The position numbers were made by a program, and so were the translations under genes. A model generated the notes under the pieces. That model did not search any database. It had not been told where the DNA came from and was given only the letters and a program-made list of their open reading frames with translations. This document shows, in pieces, positions 14,294 to 24,117 of a stretch of 64,000 nt of DNA. Each line of letters opens with the position of its first letter. Within the stretch, counting starts at the first letter, position 1. This stretch comes from Williamsia sp. (GTDB taxonomy: Bacteria; Bacteroidota; Bacteroidia; Chitinophagales; Chitinophagaceae). Location: assembly GCA_015069695.1 (NCBI GenBank), contig JADCRZ010000026.1, positions 26,246 through 90,245 on the forward strand, read 5' to 3'.

Positions 14294-17041
14294 ATGCTCC
14301 GAATGGTACAAAGCTCGTCCTCAGGACAGGCGAAATCGTATTTCTCCGATGCGCTTTCCAAATCCGACTACTATGTCAGCGACCAGGAACTCAGGGGCCG
14401 GTTCAATGGAAGACTGGCCGAAAGGCTGGGGCTGGAGGAATTTGCCGACAAGCAAAGCTTCGACAGGTTATGCGACAACCTCAACCCGTCGACGGGCGAG
14501 CCGCTCACTCCCCGCCGCAATGAAGAACGGACGGTCGGGTATGACATCAATTTTCACTGCCCCAAATCCGTCTCGATCCTGCATGCCCTGGCCAAGGACG
14601 ATCATATCCTGGAGGCGTTCGAGCGAAGCGTTTCGGAAACGATGCGGGATATCGAGGCCGATACCAAGGTACGGGTGCGCAAAGGCGGGAAGAACGAAGA
14701 CCGGCAAACCGGCGAGCTGGCCTGGGCGGAATTCACCCACCAGACCGCCCGGCCCGTCGAAGACCAGTCACCCGACCCGCATTTGCACAGCCATTGCTTT
14801 GTCTTCAACGCGACATGGGACGAAACCGAGAAAAAGTTCAAGGCGGGAAAGTTCAAGGATATCATGCAGGACATGCCGTATTACAAAGAACGGTTTCACA
14901 AGCGGCTTGCCGACCGGATGACCGAACTGGGGTACCGGGTCAGGCAGACCGAAAAGGCGTTCGAGATCGAAGGCGTGCCGCAAAAAGTGGTCGAGCATTT
15001 TTCCAAGCGCACCGACCAGATCGGGCGCATCGCCAAAGAAAAAGGGATCACCGACCGCAATGAACTGGATGCCCTGGGCGCCAGGACGCGGGCAAAGAAA
15101 CAGAAGGGCATGAGCATGGCCGAACTGAAAGCGGAATGGAAACGGCAGATGCGGGAAATCAGCCGAGACGATGCAAACGGCGAAGAGGACAAGGTCGTCC
15201 GTCATTCACCTGTGAAAGAACCACCCAGGCTGGACGTGCAGAAATGCATCGATCATGCCGTGCTGCATTGCTTCGAGCGGGCTTCCGTCATGTCCGAAAG
15301 GAACATCCTGGGCACCGCCTGCAAATATGCCGTGGGCAACCCGTCCATCACCCTCGAGGCATTGACCGACGCTTTCCGGCAGGATGCGAGAATTATCCAG
15401 GTCAGAAGTAAGGAACGCACGCTCTGCACGACCAAAGGCGTCCTGCGCGAAGAAAAAATCATGGTAGACCTAGCCCGCGAGGGCCAAGGCAAAATGAAGC
15501 CACTTTACAAGGAAGCGCCAGATATGAAAGTGGACGGCCAGCAACGTACAGCGGTTACGCACGTGCTGACCACCCCCCACAGAGTTTCTATTATCCGTGG
15601 CGCAGCCGGGACGGGAAAAACGACCTTAATGCGCGAAGCCGTGGAATGGATGGAAAAAGCAGGCAAGACGGTAACGGTCGTCGCCCCCACCTCCCTTGCG
15701 GCAAGAAGCGTCCTGAAAAAGGAAGGGTTCGAGAAGGCGGAAACGGTGGCAAGCCTGCTGGTCGACGAAAACATGCAGAAGGGGCTGAAGGATCAGGTGC
15801 TCTGGGTGGATGAGGCCGGAATGCTCGGGACAAAGGATATGACCGCCCTGCTCGATATCGCCACGAAACAGAATGCGCGTTTGATCCTGGGCGGCGACAC
15901 AAGGCAGCATTCGAGCGTCGTGCGCGGCGATGCCTTGCGTATTCTGAACACGGTCGGCGGTATCCGTGCAGCGGAAGTCAGCAAAATCTATCGGCAGAAA
16001 GATACGCGGTACCGGGAAGTCGTGGAAGATTTATCCAAGGGTAATGTCCTGCAAGGATTCCAGAAACTGGATGAGATGCAGGCGATCAGGACAATCGACC
16101 CGGCGCAGGCGAATAAGGAGTTGGTGGAAGGCTATCTCGCTGCTCTTAAAAAGGGCAAGACCGCTCTGGTGATCTCGCCGACGCATGCGCAGGGCGACAA
16201 GGTGACGCAAGAAATCAGGCAAGGCCTGCGCGCGGCTGGCATGATCGGCAAAAAGGAAACGCGTGTCAAAAGACTGGCGAACCTGAACCTGACCGAAGCC
16301 GAAAAAAGGGACTGGCGCAATTTCTACGAAGATTACGTGATCCAGTTCAATCAAAATGTCCCCGGCATCAAAAGAGGCAGCGCCTGGACGATCAGGGAAG
16401 TCACGGACGGCAAAATCCAGCTGGCCGACAAGGAAGGCAAGTTCGTCTCCCTTCCCTTGGATCGGGCCAAAGACTTTGACGTGTACAAGCTCGACCGCAT
16501 CCCGTTGTCCAAGGGCGACAAAATACGGATCACGCGTAACGGCTTCGATGATCAGGACAAGCGCCTGAGCAACGGGATGGAGATGGACGTCGTGTCGGTC
16601 GATAAGCAAGGCAAGATCATGCTGATGAACAAGGCCAGCAAATCACGCTACATGCTGGACAGGGAATTCGGGCATATCGCGCATGCGCATTGCATCACCT
16701 CGCACAGTTCGCAAGGCAAGACGGTGGACGAAGTGTTCATCTCACAACCTTCCTCGACGTTCGGGGCGACGGATGCCAAGCAATTCTATGTTTCCGTGTC
16801 CAGGGCAAGAGATGTCGCAAGAATTTACACCGACGACAAGGAGGCCCTGCTCGAACATGCCTCCGAACTGGGTGACCGGCAATCCGCCCTGGAACTGGTC
16901 GCGGAGAACACCAGCCATGCCAAGCATATGATGCACCTGCAAAGATCGACCTACGAAAACCTGGAAAAATTCAGGGAGGTCAAAGAGAACATCATCCGAC
17001 ACCAAGAAGACAGAGACCGCGATTATGAGCCAAGGCTTTAA
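14294..17041 (+). CDS. MobF-family conjugative relaxase with helicase domain (TrwC/TraI-like)
   Basis: From the ATG at 14294 the protein has 915 residues; the open frame extends to a TTG at 14228, but that part looks non-coding. The N-terminal relaxase domain shows the paired tyrosines of MobF enzymes (Tyr16 in AKSYF and Tyr26/27 in DYYVSD), a conserved FTHQTARP and the metal-binding DPHLHSH near residue 163. A superfamily 1 helicase follows, with Walker A RGAAGTGKTTL near residue 435, Walker B LWVDEAGML near 505 and the late motif SHSSQGKTVDEVF. The enzyme nicks oriT, stays covalently bound to the strand and unwinds it. It is the defining mobility gene of the element. Confidence 0.93.
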   Translation: MLRMVQSSSSGQAKSYFSDALSKSDYYVSDQELRGRFNGRLAERLGLEEFADKQSFDRLCDNLNPSTGEPLTPRRNEERTVGYDINFHCPKSVSILHALAKDDHILEAFERSVSETMRDIEADTKVRVRKGGKNEDRQTGELAWAEFTHQTARPVEDQSPDPHLHSHCFVFNATWDETEKKFKAGKFKDIMQDMPYYKERFHKRLADRMTELGYRVRQTEKAFEIEGVPQKVVEHFSKRTDQIGRIAKEKGITDRNELDALGARTRAKKQKGMSMAELKAEWKRQMREISRDDANGEEDKVVRHSPVKEPPRLDVQKCIDHAVLHCFERASVMSERNILGTACKYAVGNPSITLEALTDAFRQDARIIQVRSKERTLCTTKGVLREEKIMVDLAREGQGKMKPLYKEAPDMKVDGQQRTAVTHVLTTPHRVSIIRGAAGTGKTTLMREAVEWMEKAGKTVTVVAPTSLAARSVLKKEGFEKAETVASLLVDENMQKGLKDQVLWVDEAGMLGTKDMTALLDIATKQNARLILGGDTRQHSSVVRGDALRILNTVGGIRAAEVSKIYRQKDTRYREVVEDLSKGNVLQGFQKLDEMQAIRTIDPAQANKELVEGYLAALKKGKTALVISPTHAQGDKVTQEIRQGLRAAGMIGKKETRVKRLANLNLTEAEKRDWRNFYEDYVIQFNQNVPGIKRGSAWTIREVTDGKIQLADKEGKFVSLPLDRAKDFDVYKLDRIPLSKGDKIRITRNGFDDQDKRLSNGMEMDVVSVDKQGKIMLMNKASKSRYMLDREFGHIAHAHCITSHSSQGKTVDEVFISQPSSTFGATDAKQFYVSVSRARDVARIYTDDKEALLEHASELGDRQSALELVAENTSHAKHMMHLQRSTYENLEKFREVKENIIRHQEDRDRDYEPRL

Positions 17042-17420
17042 ACTCAAATTCGACCAACTGCGTGAGAACGATCCCACGCATCGCGAAAAGCCGCTGCAGG
17101 ACGGCGGTAAAGCCTATGAACAGTTCTACCCGGAAGAAAGCCATGCGCGGAACATCTGCTTCGTCTGGCAAAGCGGCAAAAGACTGTTTTTGAATTACAG
17201 TTATCTAATCTCCGGGGAGTATTTGCCGGAAGAAAGGACGCTTACCTTGGCGTTCACAACACAGACATTTATTCTGAAAGGCGTCAATCTGGAGAACCTC
17301 TTTTATGAAGTGATGAACCATGCCGTTAGGCAAATCGTTTGTGCCGATGAGAGATATAATCTGGTTGGGGAGGATGAAAAATTTGTCGTCAATGACATCC
17401 AGATCGTCAAGAACGGTTAA
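17025..17420 (+). CDS. Uncharacterised 131-aa protein overlapping the relaxase end
   Basis: This gene begins inside the last codons of the relaxase gene (17-bp overlap, different frame), which implies translational coupling and a linked role. The protein is soluble, with a basic N-terminus (MSQGFKLKFDQLREND) and a beta-rich core (ICFVWQSGKRLFLNYSYLIS, TLTLAFTTQTFILKGVN). No family is recognised. It may be an accessory of the mobilisation complex. Confidence 0.7.
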   Translation: MSQGFKLKFDQLRENDPTHREKPLQDGGKAYEQFYPEESHARNICFVWQSGKRLFLNYSYLISGEYLPEERTLTLAFTTQTFILKGVNLENLFYEVMNHAVRQIVCADERYNLVGEDEKFVVNDIQIVKNG

Positions 17421-17485
17421 GTGGTTTGCAACCTGCAAAACGAAGCTGGCCCTACGATCAGAGTGAAAAAGAAAATAACTCTTGC

Positions 17486-18169
17486 TCAATGCGCGAACAC
17501 AATAAATTTTGCCTGGCTCATCTCTTTGCCGTTGGTGATATTGAGCAGGTAACTTCCGGAAGTAAGGCCGTGTAAGTTTAGCTTACATCCATCACTCGTC
17601 TTTGTGATGGCATTATTGGAAACAGACAATATAGTCTGTCCGGTCATATCAAATACAGTGAACTTAGTGTTGTCATTTACGTTGCCGTTGTAATCAACGA
17701 TCAAATCGCCAGCTGTCGGATTGGGATAGGTGCGAAGCGTTTTAGAAACTATGATCGGAGCAACACTGCATGACGGGATAGTAACGCTCTGACCTTCCTG
17801 CTTGTAGCCATAAATAGTAATGCCTCCCTCAGTGCATCTTCCTTGCACACTCCAAGTGATATTCATACCTACTTTTACAGGAATAACGGCGGAGCAATTA
17901 CCAGAGAAATCGCAGGAATATCTTAACGTTTCTGCTTCATATGTTTCTGCAGTAATAATATTTGTGCTTACAGCTCTAACTATATATACTTGGTTTTGCT
18001 TCCCTTTCCATTTTAAGTTAAGAGTTGAACAAGTTTTAGTCTCAACTCGAAGGTTGCTTAAAATATCGCAGGTCGAGCTTTGAGTTTTCAAACCAGCTTC
18101 AGGACACTGACAAAAAGCCGTCCCAGATAAAACGGTCATTTCTAAGGCTAAGAATATAAATACTCTCAT
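17486..18169 (-). CDS. Secreted protein with T9SS type A sorting tail
   Basis: Started at MRVFIFLALEM (18169), the protein has about 227 residues with a cleavable signal peptide ending near GTAFCQ. A cysteine-containing beta-sandwich-like central part (NLRVETKTCSTLNLKW) is followed by a classic C-terminal T9SS domain (YPNPTAGDLIVDY, VFDMTGQTI, GSYLLNI). It is therefore exported through the type IX system to the surface or medium, a Bacteroidota-only route. It lies downstream of the RHS toxin and its two membrane neighbours, on the same strand and in AT-rich DNA. Its partner or target is unknown. Confidence 0.75.
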   Translation of the reverse strand: MRVFIFLALEMTVLSGTAFCQCPEAGLKTQSSTCDILSNLRVETKTCSTLNLKWKGKQNQVYIVRAVSTNIITAETYEAETLRYSCDFSGNCSAVIPVKVGMNITWSVQGRCTEGGITIYGYKQEGQSVTIPSCSVAPIIVSKTLRTYPNPTAGDLIVDYNGNVNDNTKFTVFDMTGQTILSVSNNAITKTSDGCKLNLHGLTSGSYLLNITNGKEMSQAKFIVFAH

Positions 18170-18204
18170 TTTTAATAATTGTAATAAACTTAATGGATAA
18201 AATC

Positions 18205-18594
18205 TCAAAAAAATCTCATTACTCCTATAAAAATTACAACTAATAAAGGTATGGTTCCAAACGCAATGAGATTATCTGCCTTTTTTACAAATAAAGTTTC
18301 CTTCTTCAAACTCTTTACTAAAAACGCCAATTTTTTGGATAATATATAATGGATACCAAATATAAAAGTACCTACTATTATATAGGAAAGCCATTCGTTA
18401 TAATTGCACATAAAGCTTACCTTTTCTCTCAATCCAGGTAAAATTTTTTCGACCAATACTAGAATTGTGAGGAACGCAAAAAAGGAATTTATAAGAACTA
18501 AATTTAAAGCACGGGTAATTGCCCATTTTTCATTTTTTTCTTTGGAAATGAAGAAGATATAATAAGTGAAAAAATAGAACTCTAAAAGTTTCAT
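18205..18594 (-). CDS. Small polytopic membrane protein, candidate second immunity protein
   Basis: This 129-residue protein has hydrophobic helices at about residues 5-20, 27-47, 68-85 and 105-127 and very little soluble sequence. It is strongly AT-rich and lies 15 bp after the 118-aa membrane gene, in the position where immunity genes follow an RHS toxin tip. No family is recognised. The immunity role is inferred from position and from the membrane-like character of the toxin tip. Confidence 0.55.
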   Translation of the reverse strand: MKLLEFYFFTYYIFFISKEKNEKWAITRALNLVLINSFFAFLTILVLVEKILPGLREKVSFMCNYNEWLSYIIVGTFIFGIHYILSKKLAFLVKSLKKETLFVKKADNLIAFGTIPLLVVIFIGVMRFF

Positions 18595-18609
18595 ATGGTT
18601 ACTGGATTT

Positions 18610-18966
18610 TCACCGTGTTTTTTTATATCCAACTCGTCGACTATTTATAATTTTACTTGTTAAAAATCCAATTATTAAACCCAAAAAAGTAACTCCAAAA
18701 TAGTCATGATATAACAGTTTATCAATAGTATATACTTTCTTTTCCATTGTTAAATATAACGGCAATAGTCCTAATATTACTAGTGAAACACTGACTAATA
18801 ATATTAATACTAAACAGTGAATAGCAAAACTTAATAGCGCTGGAACTTTTTTTGAGAAAATTATCAAATTTGAAATGGGTTGGACAAAACGAAGAATATT
18901 GCCCCAAAATATAAGACCAATAAAAAAACCCCATATCAACAGAATATCGAATTGTAGATTATTCAC
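18610..18966 (-). CDS. Small polytopic membrane protein, candidate immunity protein to the RHS tip
   Basis: This 118-residue protein has about three membrane helices (residues 8-25, 40-70 and 90-105) and a basic tail ending RVGYKKTR. It begins 9 bp after the stop of the RHS gene, the standard place for the cognate immunity gene of a polymorphic toxin. It shares the low GC content of the toxin tip rather than that of the RHS body. A membrane immunity protein would fit a toxin that acts on membranes. No family is recognised. Confidence 0.6.
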   Translation of the reverse strand: MNNLQFDILLIWGFFIGLIFWGNILRFVQPISNLIIFSKKVPALLSFAIHCLVLILLVSVSLVILGLLPLYLTMEKKVYTIDKLLYHDYFGVTFLGLIIGFLTSKIINSRRVGYKKTR

Positions 18967-18975
18967 GTATTTCCC

Positions 18976-21900
18976 TCATTTAAATGGATTAAAAATATTA
19001 AAATTTGATACACCTCCAATGATAGACGAGATTAAAAAGGAGCTATTATTGACAAAGGAATTAAAGCTAGAAACTGCACCTTTAAATGTCGTAGCACCAA
19101 AATATTTCGCTTGCAACCAAGTATTCAAATTCTTTGTCTGAAAAAAGTGCTTCGAAATACCCCCTCCAATCCCTCCCCATAGTGCCGCATTCAAGGGGTT
19201 TGTTTTATGACACGGATCTACTAGATTTGCTAATTCTTGACCACCAGCACTACCAACTCCAGATATTATCGATGAAGCGAATGAAGCCACTAATTGATTT
19301 GAGGCAAATCCTAATATTCTTGCTATACTACCACCTATGGGGCCTGCAACAGCGCCAACCCCTCCTGCAATAGCGCCATTTATTATAGCTGCAGCAATTT
19401 GTTTGTTAGAAATGTTTCCGTCATTGGCAATATAAGTAATAGCTAAATTAACCGCGGCTCCGATAACAGCACCTCCAATAATCCATATAAATCGGCCATC
19501 CTTATCAAAAGAATTTATGGGCTTATTATCTACATAGTTATACTGATTTAATCCTCCCTCTTCCTCAATCGGGTCACGATTTAACCACCTTCCTAAATTT
19601 GCGTCGTAAGCGCGATAGAGTGCCAAGTATAATCCACTCGCCGCATGATAATAGTGTCCCGTGAAACCTAAATCGGCATCCAGCGTTCCAGAAACCTTTG
19701 TCCTCCTGCCATACGGATCATAATCATACCGGACGACCACAACGCCATTCGTGTCCGTCATCTCGCGTACGGAACCAAGATGGTCGAAGGTGTAATAATA
19801 CTTGCTGCCGTTGATCTGCTCGCCTTGCGCAAAGAACCGCTTGACGACTGTGCTTCCGCTTGCATCGCGTTCTTCGGCCAGTTCCGTGCCGTCCCAAAGC
19901 CACCGCCTGATGACGGCGCCGTTCAGCTTTTCGGCGACGCGCCGGCTTAAGCCGTCATAGACGAATTCGATGACGTTGGAGCCTTGCGTGATTTTCACCA
20001 GCCGGTCGGCGGCGTCCCAGCCATAGGTGGCGCCATGCAAGCTGGCGGAAACCGTATTGCCGTTGGCATCATAAGTAAGCACGTTGTTATTGACCGGGTT
20101 GTTGACCGGCAATATCCCCTTGTTCCGTATCGTGTCGATATCCGTTTGCCTGGTTAGCTGGTTGAGGGAATTATATTCCGACAAGGTTATATGGTAGTCG
20201 GCATGTTCGCTCGTCCTGTTGCCCGCCGAATCATAACGGTAGGCGTATCTCGGCAGGATGGTTGTGGGGCTGACAAACTTGGTGGCGGCTTCTTGGGTCA
20301 CGGAAAGCAACTGGTCGGCGGTGTCATAGACGAGGTCGTCCGTTTTCGGCGCGCTGCCGCTGACCTGTTTCGTCCATCTTGTGATTTGCGCCTGGGCGTT
20401 ATATTCGTAATCGAATTTCGACAAGGTGTTGCCCCAGGGGGTTCTGTTCCACAGCTGCTTCAAGCGTTGGTCGCCTTTGTTGTCGAAATATTGAAAAAGC
20501 GTGCTGATGCCGTTCGGCATGGCGACCGACGCCAGCCTGTCCGTCTGGTTGACGTAGCCATAGGCAAAACGTCCCAAAATATTGGTGGCGGAGGTCACCC
20601 GGCCCAGGATGTCGAATTCCACCGAAGACGACACGCCGTTGATGGAACGTCCGCTGACGCGGCCAAGCGAATCGTAGCTATAAGCGATCAAGTCGTTGGC
20701 GAGCGGGCCATCGACCGAGGCCAGGGCGCCCGTTCCGAGCAGGGGAATGGTCAGTACCGGGTTGTAGTTGTATGTCGTTTTGCCCGTGCCGTCGGTCATG
20801 GTAGCGATACGGTTATAACGGGTGTCGAAGGTATAAGAGACGGATGGCGTTGCAACCAGGGCATTGGGATAAGCGATCTGTTTCAGGTTGCCGTCGTTAA
20901 AATAACTGTATTGCGTCTTTTGTTGCTTCTGGTCGGTGACTTCCTTCAAGCGGCTGGTGGTCTTCTCATACGCATATGAAACGGACTTGCCGTCATGGTA
21001 GGTTTTGGCGATCAGGCGGCTCTGCAGGTCATAGGTAAAGCTGGTGATATGCTTGAGCGGGTCGATGATCTGGGAGGGGCTGCCGCAATCGCACCAGCTG
21101 AGTTGCGTGACCCGGCCCAGCGCATCCTGGCTGGCGGTGACCCGGTCAAGAGAATCGTAGATCGTATGCGACCACCTGCCCAGCCGGTCACGGCTATGAA
21201 TGGCGTCAAGGCGGTCATAGACGATCTGTTCGTAAGAACTGTCGGGATAGGTGACGATGGTGGGACGGTCGAGGGCGTCGTAATCGGTCGTGATCGTATA
21301 ACCTTCGGGATCGGTCATCGTGCGGATGCGCCCGAAATCATCGTAAGTGAAATTCATCGTGGTGCCGGGAACGGGGCCGCTGACGGATTTCAGGGTGCCA
21401 TTGGCGTTATAGGCGAAATTCGTCGTTTCTTTTTTCGGGTTGGTGACGCTTAAGAGTTGCCCAGCCTGATTATAGGTAAAGCGTGTCAGCATACCTGAAG
21501 CATCGATGGCCGTGAGCGGGAGATACTGGCCGTTATACGTATATTTCGCCAGCAATTCATTTGCCTGACCCGTGGTCTGGCAGATTTCAAGCAGGTTGAT
21601 GTTGGTGGAATCGTAGAGATAGGTCGTCCTGCGGCCCGAAGGATCGGTGGCGCTCGTCACATTACCCAGCAGATTATAAGCGAAGCGGGTCAATTGGCTG
21701 GTACCGTCATCGAGAACGCGTCCAATGACCGAGGGCTGTGCAGACATGCCCAAATTTGCCCTTACCGCGTCGCTTTGGTTCTGGTAAGCGTACCAAAGCC
21801 GGTTTTCCAAGGGTTCTTTCGTGCTTTCCAGGATGGGCGCGGCATATCCCTCTTCGCCCGGCTGGTAAGCGCCATGCAGCCAATGGTATATTTTTGCCTT

Positions 21901-24117
21901 CGTGTAGTCTCCTGGGGCTTCGCGCATCGCCTTTTTGTCCCAAAAGAAGGTATTGCGATACTGCATGTAATCGTTGTGGAAAATATTGTTACCGGTCGAG
22001 GGTGCGACGGTATCCGCAGACCCGATCTCGGGCGCACCTTCACGGTATTCCACCCGTTCTTTTTCTCCCAAAGGGTAATGGGTTTCCAGCACGGCGCCGC
22101 GCCCGTCGGTTCCGTCATCCTTGATGAAGGATGTCGTGCCGTAAGGCGTGGTCATGCGGTCGATGAAATCGCCTTCCTGCTCGGCATAATGAAAGGAGGA
22201 AGACATGCCGATGACGTCGGTGATTTTTACCAGGCGCCCTTTGGAATCGTAGTCGAACGTCGCATATCTGCCGAAAGGATCGGTCACCTTCGCAATCTTA
22301 TCGTCGTTATCACCGACATAGGACAAGGTCGTGACCTGACCGGTGGCATCGCGAAGTGCCGCAATCCTGAACCGGTCGCGGTCATAAGAGAGCGTGAGCC
22401 TGTTGCCGGCGATGTCGACGACTTCCGTCAGGAATATTTTTCGGCCGACGGACGTGTTGCCGTCGGGCCGCGCATAGATTTCTTTCGAACCGTCGGAATG
22501 GCGCAACTCGTAGCACGTGGCGCAGATGCGCACGAGGACATCGTTGCTTTGCATTTCAGGCGCATAGCTTTGCGTTCTGGCGTTGAACGACGTGAATGTC
22601 CTGAAGCCGCCGCCCATCAGGTAGATGTCGGCATTCGCCGAGAGATGTTTCGGATCGTCCTGGATGTAAGACACGTAATTGAATGTCCATTTCGGCCCCA
22701 GATTGGAATAGCTGAAATTGGCGGGCTGGTAAGTATCCTTCTGGTGGTAATCGACATCGAAGACCATCGCCGGCCCGAGAGCGGGGACATAGGAAACCGG
22801 GCGGTCGAAAACATGCAGGCTGACGGCGCTGCCGTGCACGTTGCTTTGTGCCATGGGCGGCACAGGCGGTTCCAACGTGGAAGAGTTGCATTTCCCGGCA
22901 CTGCCGCCCAAGGCAACGTTCTTCTTGCTGACGGCCCGGCCTATATCCACCAGCTGGTCGCCTTTGCCAAAGACGCTGCTGCCTTCGTTTTCGTCGACGC
23001 TCCGCCACCCTTTCGGCAAAGCGCCTGCCGGCACCAGGAAATATCCGCTGGCGCTGGAATCCAATGCAGCGGCAGACAGCCAGAATTGCTGGCCGTACGT
23101 CGTGCCCATCGTGGCGTCTTCACATTGATAATAGCCGCTGTCCTTGACAAGAAGAGTGCTGTAATGTCCAAGCTTCCAATGAATGACGGCATTGGCTATG
23201 ACTTCGGCTCCGACTTCCCGGAAGGCCATTTGGTAGTTCAGGCCGATCTTCCGGGACATGCCTTGCAGTTCGGCAAGAGAAAAACCTTTGGCCGTCGATT
23301 GAAGCTCCATAAGCTCCTTGCTGGAAAGATGCGCGCTATCCTGAAGAGAAAAAAGATTGTTCAAGGCATAAGGGCCGCATTTGAAGGAATAGGCCGGTGT
23401 GGTTTTCATCCGGTGCAGGGCCTGGCGGATCAATACGATCCGTGTGACAGCCGGGCCTTCGATCATTCTATGATCGATCTCCGTCACCAGCGAATCCATC
23501 TTGTCTACCTCGCCGACCCAGGTGTGCATCATCAGCAGTTCCGAGACGACACGGTCGGCGAGATTTTTGAGCTTCGGTTCGTTTTGTTTTTTCAGAAGAT
23601 CCCATGATTGCTGCCAAGCCTGCACTGCTTTGCTGAAATATCCGCTGCGGCGATAGACGAGACCCATATCGGCGAGGAGCGATCCGCGCCAGCGGCTATC
23701 CGGGTAGGAAACCAAAAAATTCAGCAGCGCGGAAAAATCATCCGGGCTTTTCCGCTGCGAGTAACCGGCAAGTGCATAAAGCAACGCCTGATTTTCTCCC
23801 GGTCTGGCAGCAACAGGCGAAGGAACCAATGGCTCTTCAAAAAAATGGATTTTGAAAATTTCTTCATCTGCCGGGTCTGTTGAAAAAGAAGCCGGAATGG
23901 CGTCCCCGGCAGAAAGAATATCCTTTGGCAGCGTTCGGTTTACAGTAACATTTTGCGGTGTACGTACCAGCTTGTAATTATCGGTCTGACCGGAAGTTGC
24001 AAAAAACAGGATCAGACCGAAGGCTGAGAACAAAAGTCTCTTGCCCGTCTTTTCTGTTACTGCAGGAAAAGAAAATAAACTGGAACCACTACCGGTATGC
24101 TTTGGAAATAACAGCAT
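18976..24117 (-). CDS. RHS-repeat polymorphic toxin with N-terminal C39-like peptidase
   Basis: This 1713-residue protein has a hydrophobic N-terminal export segment (about 28-43). A C39-type cysteine peptidase-like domain follows, with KCGPYALNNL near residue 247, WKLGHYSTLL near 316 and a following ED, fitting a Cys/His/Asp site. Many YD/RHS repeats (for example YDSLGRV, FTYDLQSRL, YNAQAQITRW) form the shell. The conserved core ends at LGRWLNRDPIEEEGGLNQY near residue 1510. The last ~170 residues are a glycine- and alanine-rich hydrophobic tip (GAVIGAAVNLAITYI, GAIAGGVGAVAGPIGG). The tip and downstream genes are AT-rich whereas the shell is GC-rich, the usual sign of toxin-tip exchange. Target and export route are not shown. 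Confidence 0.9.
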   Translation of the reverse strand: MLLFPKHTGSGSSLFSFPAVTEKTGKRLLFSAFGLILFFATSGQTDNYKLVRTPQNVTVNRTLPKDILSAGDAIPASFSTDPADEEIFKIHFFEEPLVPSPVAARPGENQALLYALAGYSQRKSPDDFSALLNFLVSYPDSRWRGSLLADMGLVYRRSGYFSKAVQAWQQSWDLLKKQNEPKLKNLADRVVSELLMMHTWVGEVDKMDSLVTEIDHRMIEGPAVTRIVLIRQALHRMKTTPAYSFKCGPYALNNLFSLQDSAHLSSKELMELQSTAKGFSLAELQGMSRKIGLNYQMAFREVGAEVIANAVIHWKLGHYSTLLVKDSGYYQCEDATMGTTYGQQFWLSAAALDSSASGYFLVPAGALPKGWRSVDENEGSSVFGKGDQLVDIGRAVSKKNVALGGSAGKCNSSTLEPPVPPMAQSNVHGSAVSLHVFDRPVSYVPALGPAMVFDVDYHQKDTYQPANFSYSNLGPKWTFNYVSYIQDDPKHLSANADIYLMGGGFRTFTSFNARTQSYAPEMQSNDVLVRICATCYELRHSDGSKEIYARPDGNTSVGRKIFLTEVVDIAGNRLTLSYDRDRFRIAALRDATGQVTTLSYVGDNDDKIAKVTDPFGRYATFDYDSKGRLVKITDVIGMSSSFHYAEQEGDFIDRMTTPYGTTSFIKDDGTDGRGAVLETHYPLGEKERVEYREGAPEIGSADTVAPSTGNNIFHNDYMQYRNTFFWDKKAMREAPGDYTKAKIYHWLHGAYQPGEEGYAAPILESTKEPLENRLWYAYQNQSDAVRANLGMSAQPSVIGRVLDDGTSQLTRFAYNLLGNVTSATDPSGRRTTYLYDSTNINLLEICQTTGQANELLAKYTYNGQYLPLTAIDASGMLTRFTYNQAGQLLSVTNPKKETTNFAYNANGTLKSVSGPVPGTTMNFTYDDFGRIRTMTDPEGYTITTDYDALDRPTIVTYPDSSYEQIVYDRLDAIHSRDRLGRWSHTIYDSLDRVTASQDALGRVTQLSWCDCGSPSQIIDPLKHITSFTYDLQSRLIAKTYHDGKSVSYAYEKTTSRLKEVTDQKQQKTQYSYFNDGNLKQIAYPNALVATPSVSYTFDTRYNRIATMTDGTGKTTYNYNPVLTIPLLGTGALASVDGPLANDLIAYSYDSLGRVSGRSINGVSSSVEFDILGRVTSATNILGRFAYGYVNQTDRLASVAMPNGISTLFQYFDNKGDQRLKQLWNRTPWGNTLSKFDYEYNAQAQITRWTKQVSGSAPKTDDLVYDTADQLLSVTQEAATKFVSPTTILPRYAYRYDSAGNRTSEHADYHITLSEYNSLNQLTRQTDIDTIRNKGILPVNNPVNNNVLTYDANGNTVSASLHGATYGWDAADRLVKITQGSNVIEFVYDGLSRRVAEKLNGAVIRRWLWDGTELAEERDASGSTVVKRFFAQGEQINGSKYYYTFDHLGSVREMTDTNGVVVVRYDYDPYGRRTKVSGTLDADLGFTGHYYHAASGLYLALYRAYDANLGRWLNRDPIEEEGGLNQYNYVDNKPINSFDKDGRFIWIIGGAVIGAAVNLAITYIANDGNISNKQIAAAIINGAIAGGVGAVAGPIGGSIARILGFASNQLVASFASSIISGVGSAGGQELANLVDPCHKTNPLNAALWGGIGGGISKHFFQTKNLNTWLQAKYFGATTFKGAVSSFNSFVNNSSFLISSIIGGVSNFNIFNPFK

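Noticed and set aside
21694..23607. A 637-codon plus-strand open frame inside the RHS gene
   Set aside because: Antisense shadow of the RHS shell; the reverse strand encodes clear YD repeats and the C39-like domain.
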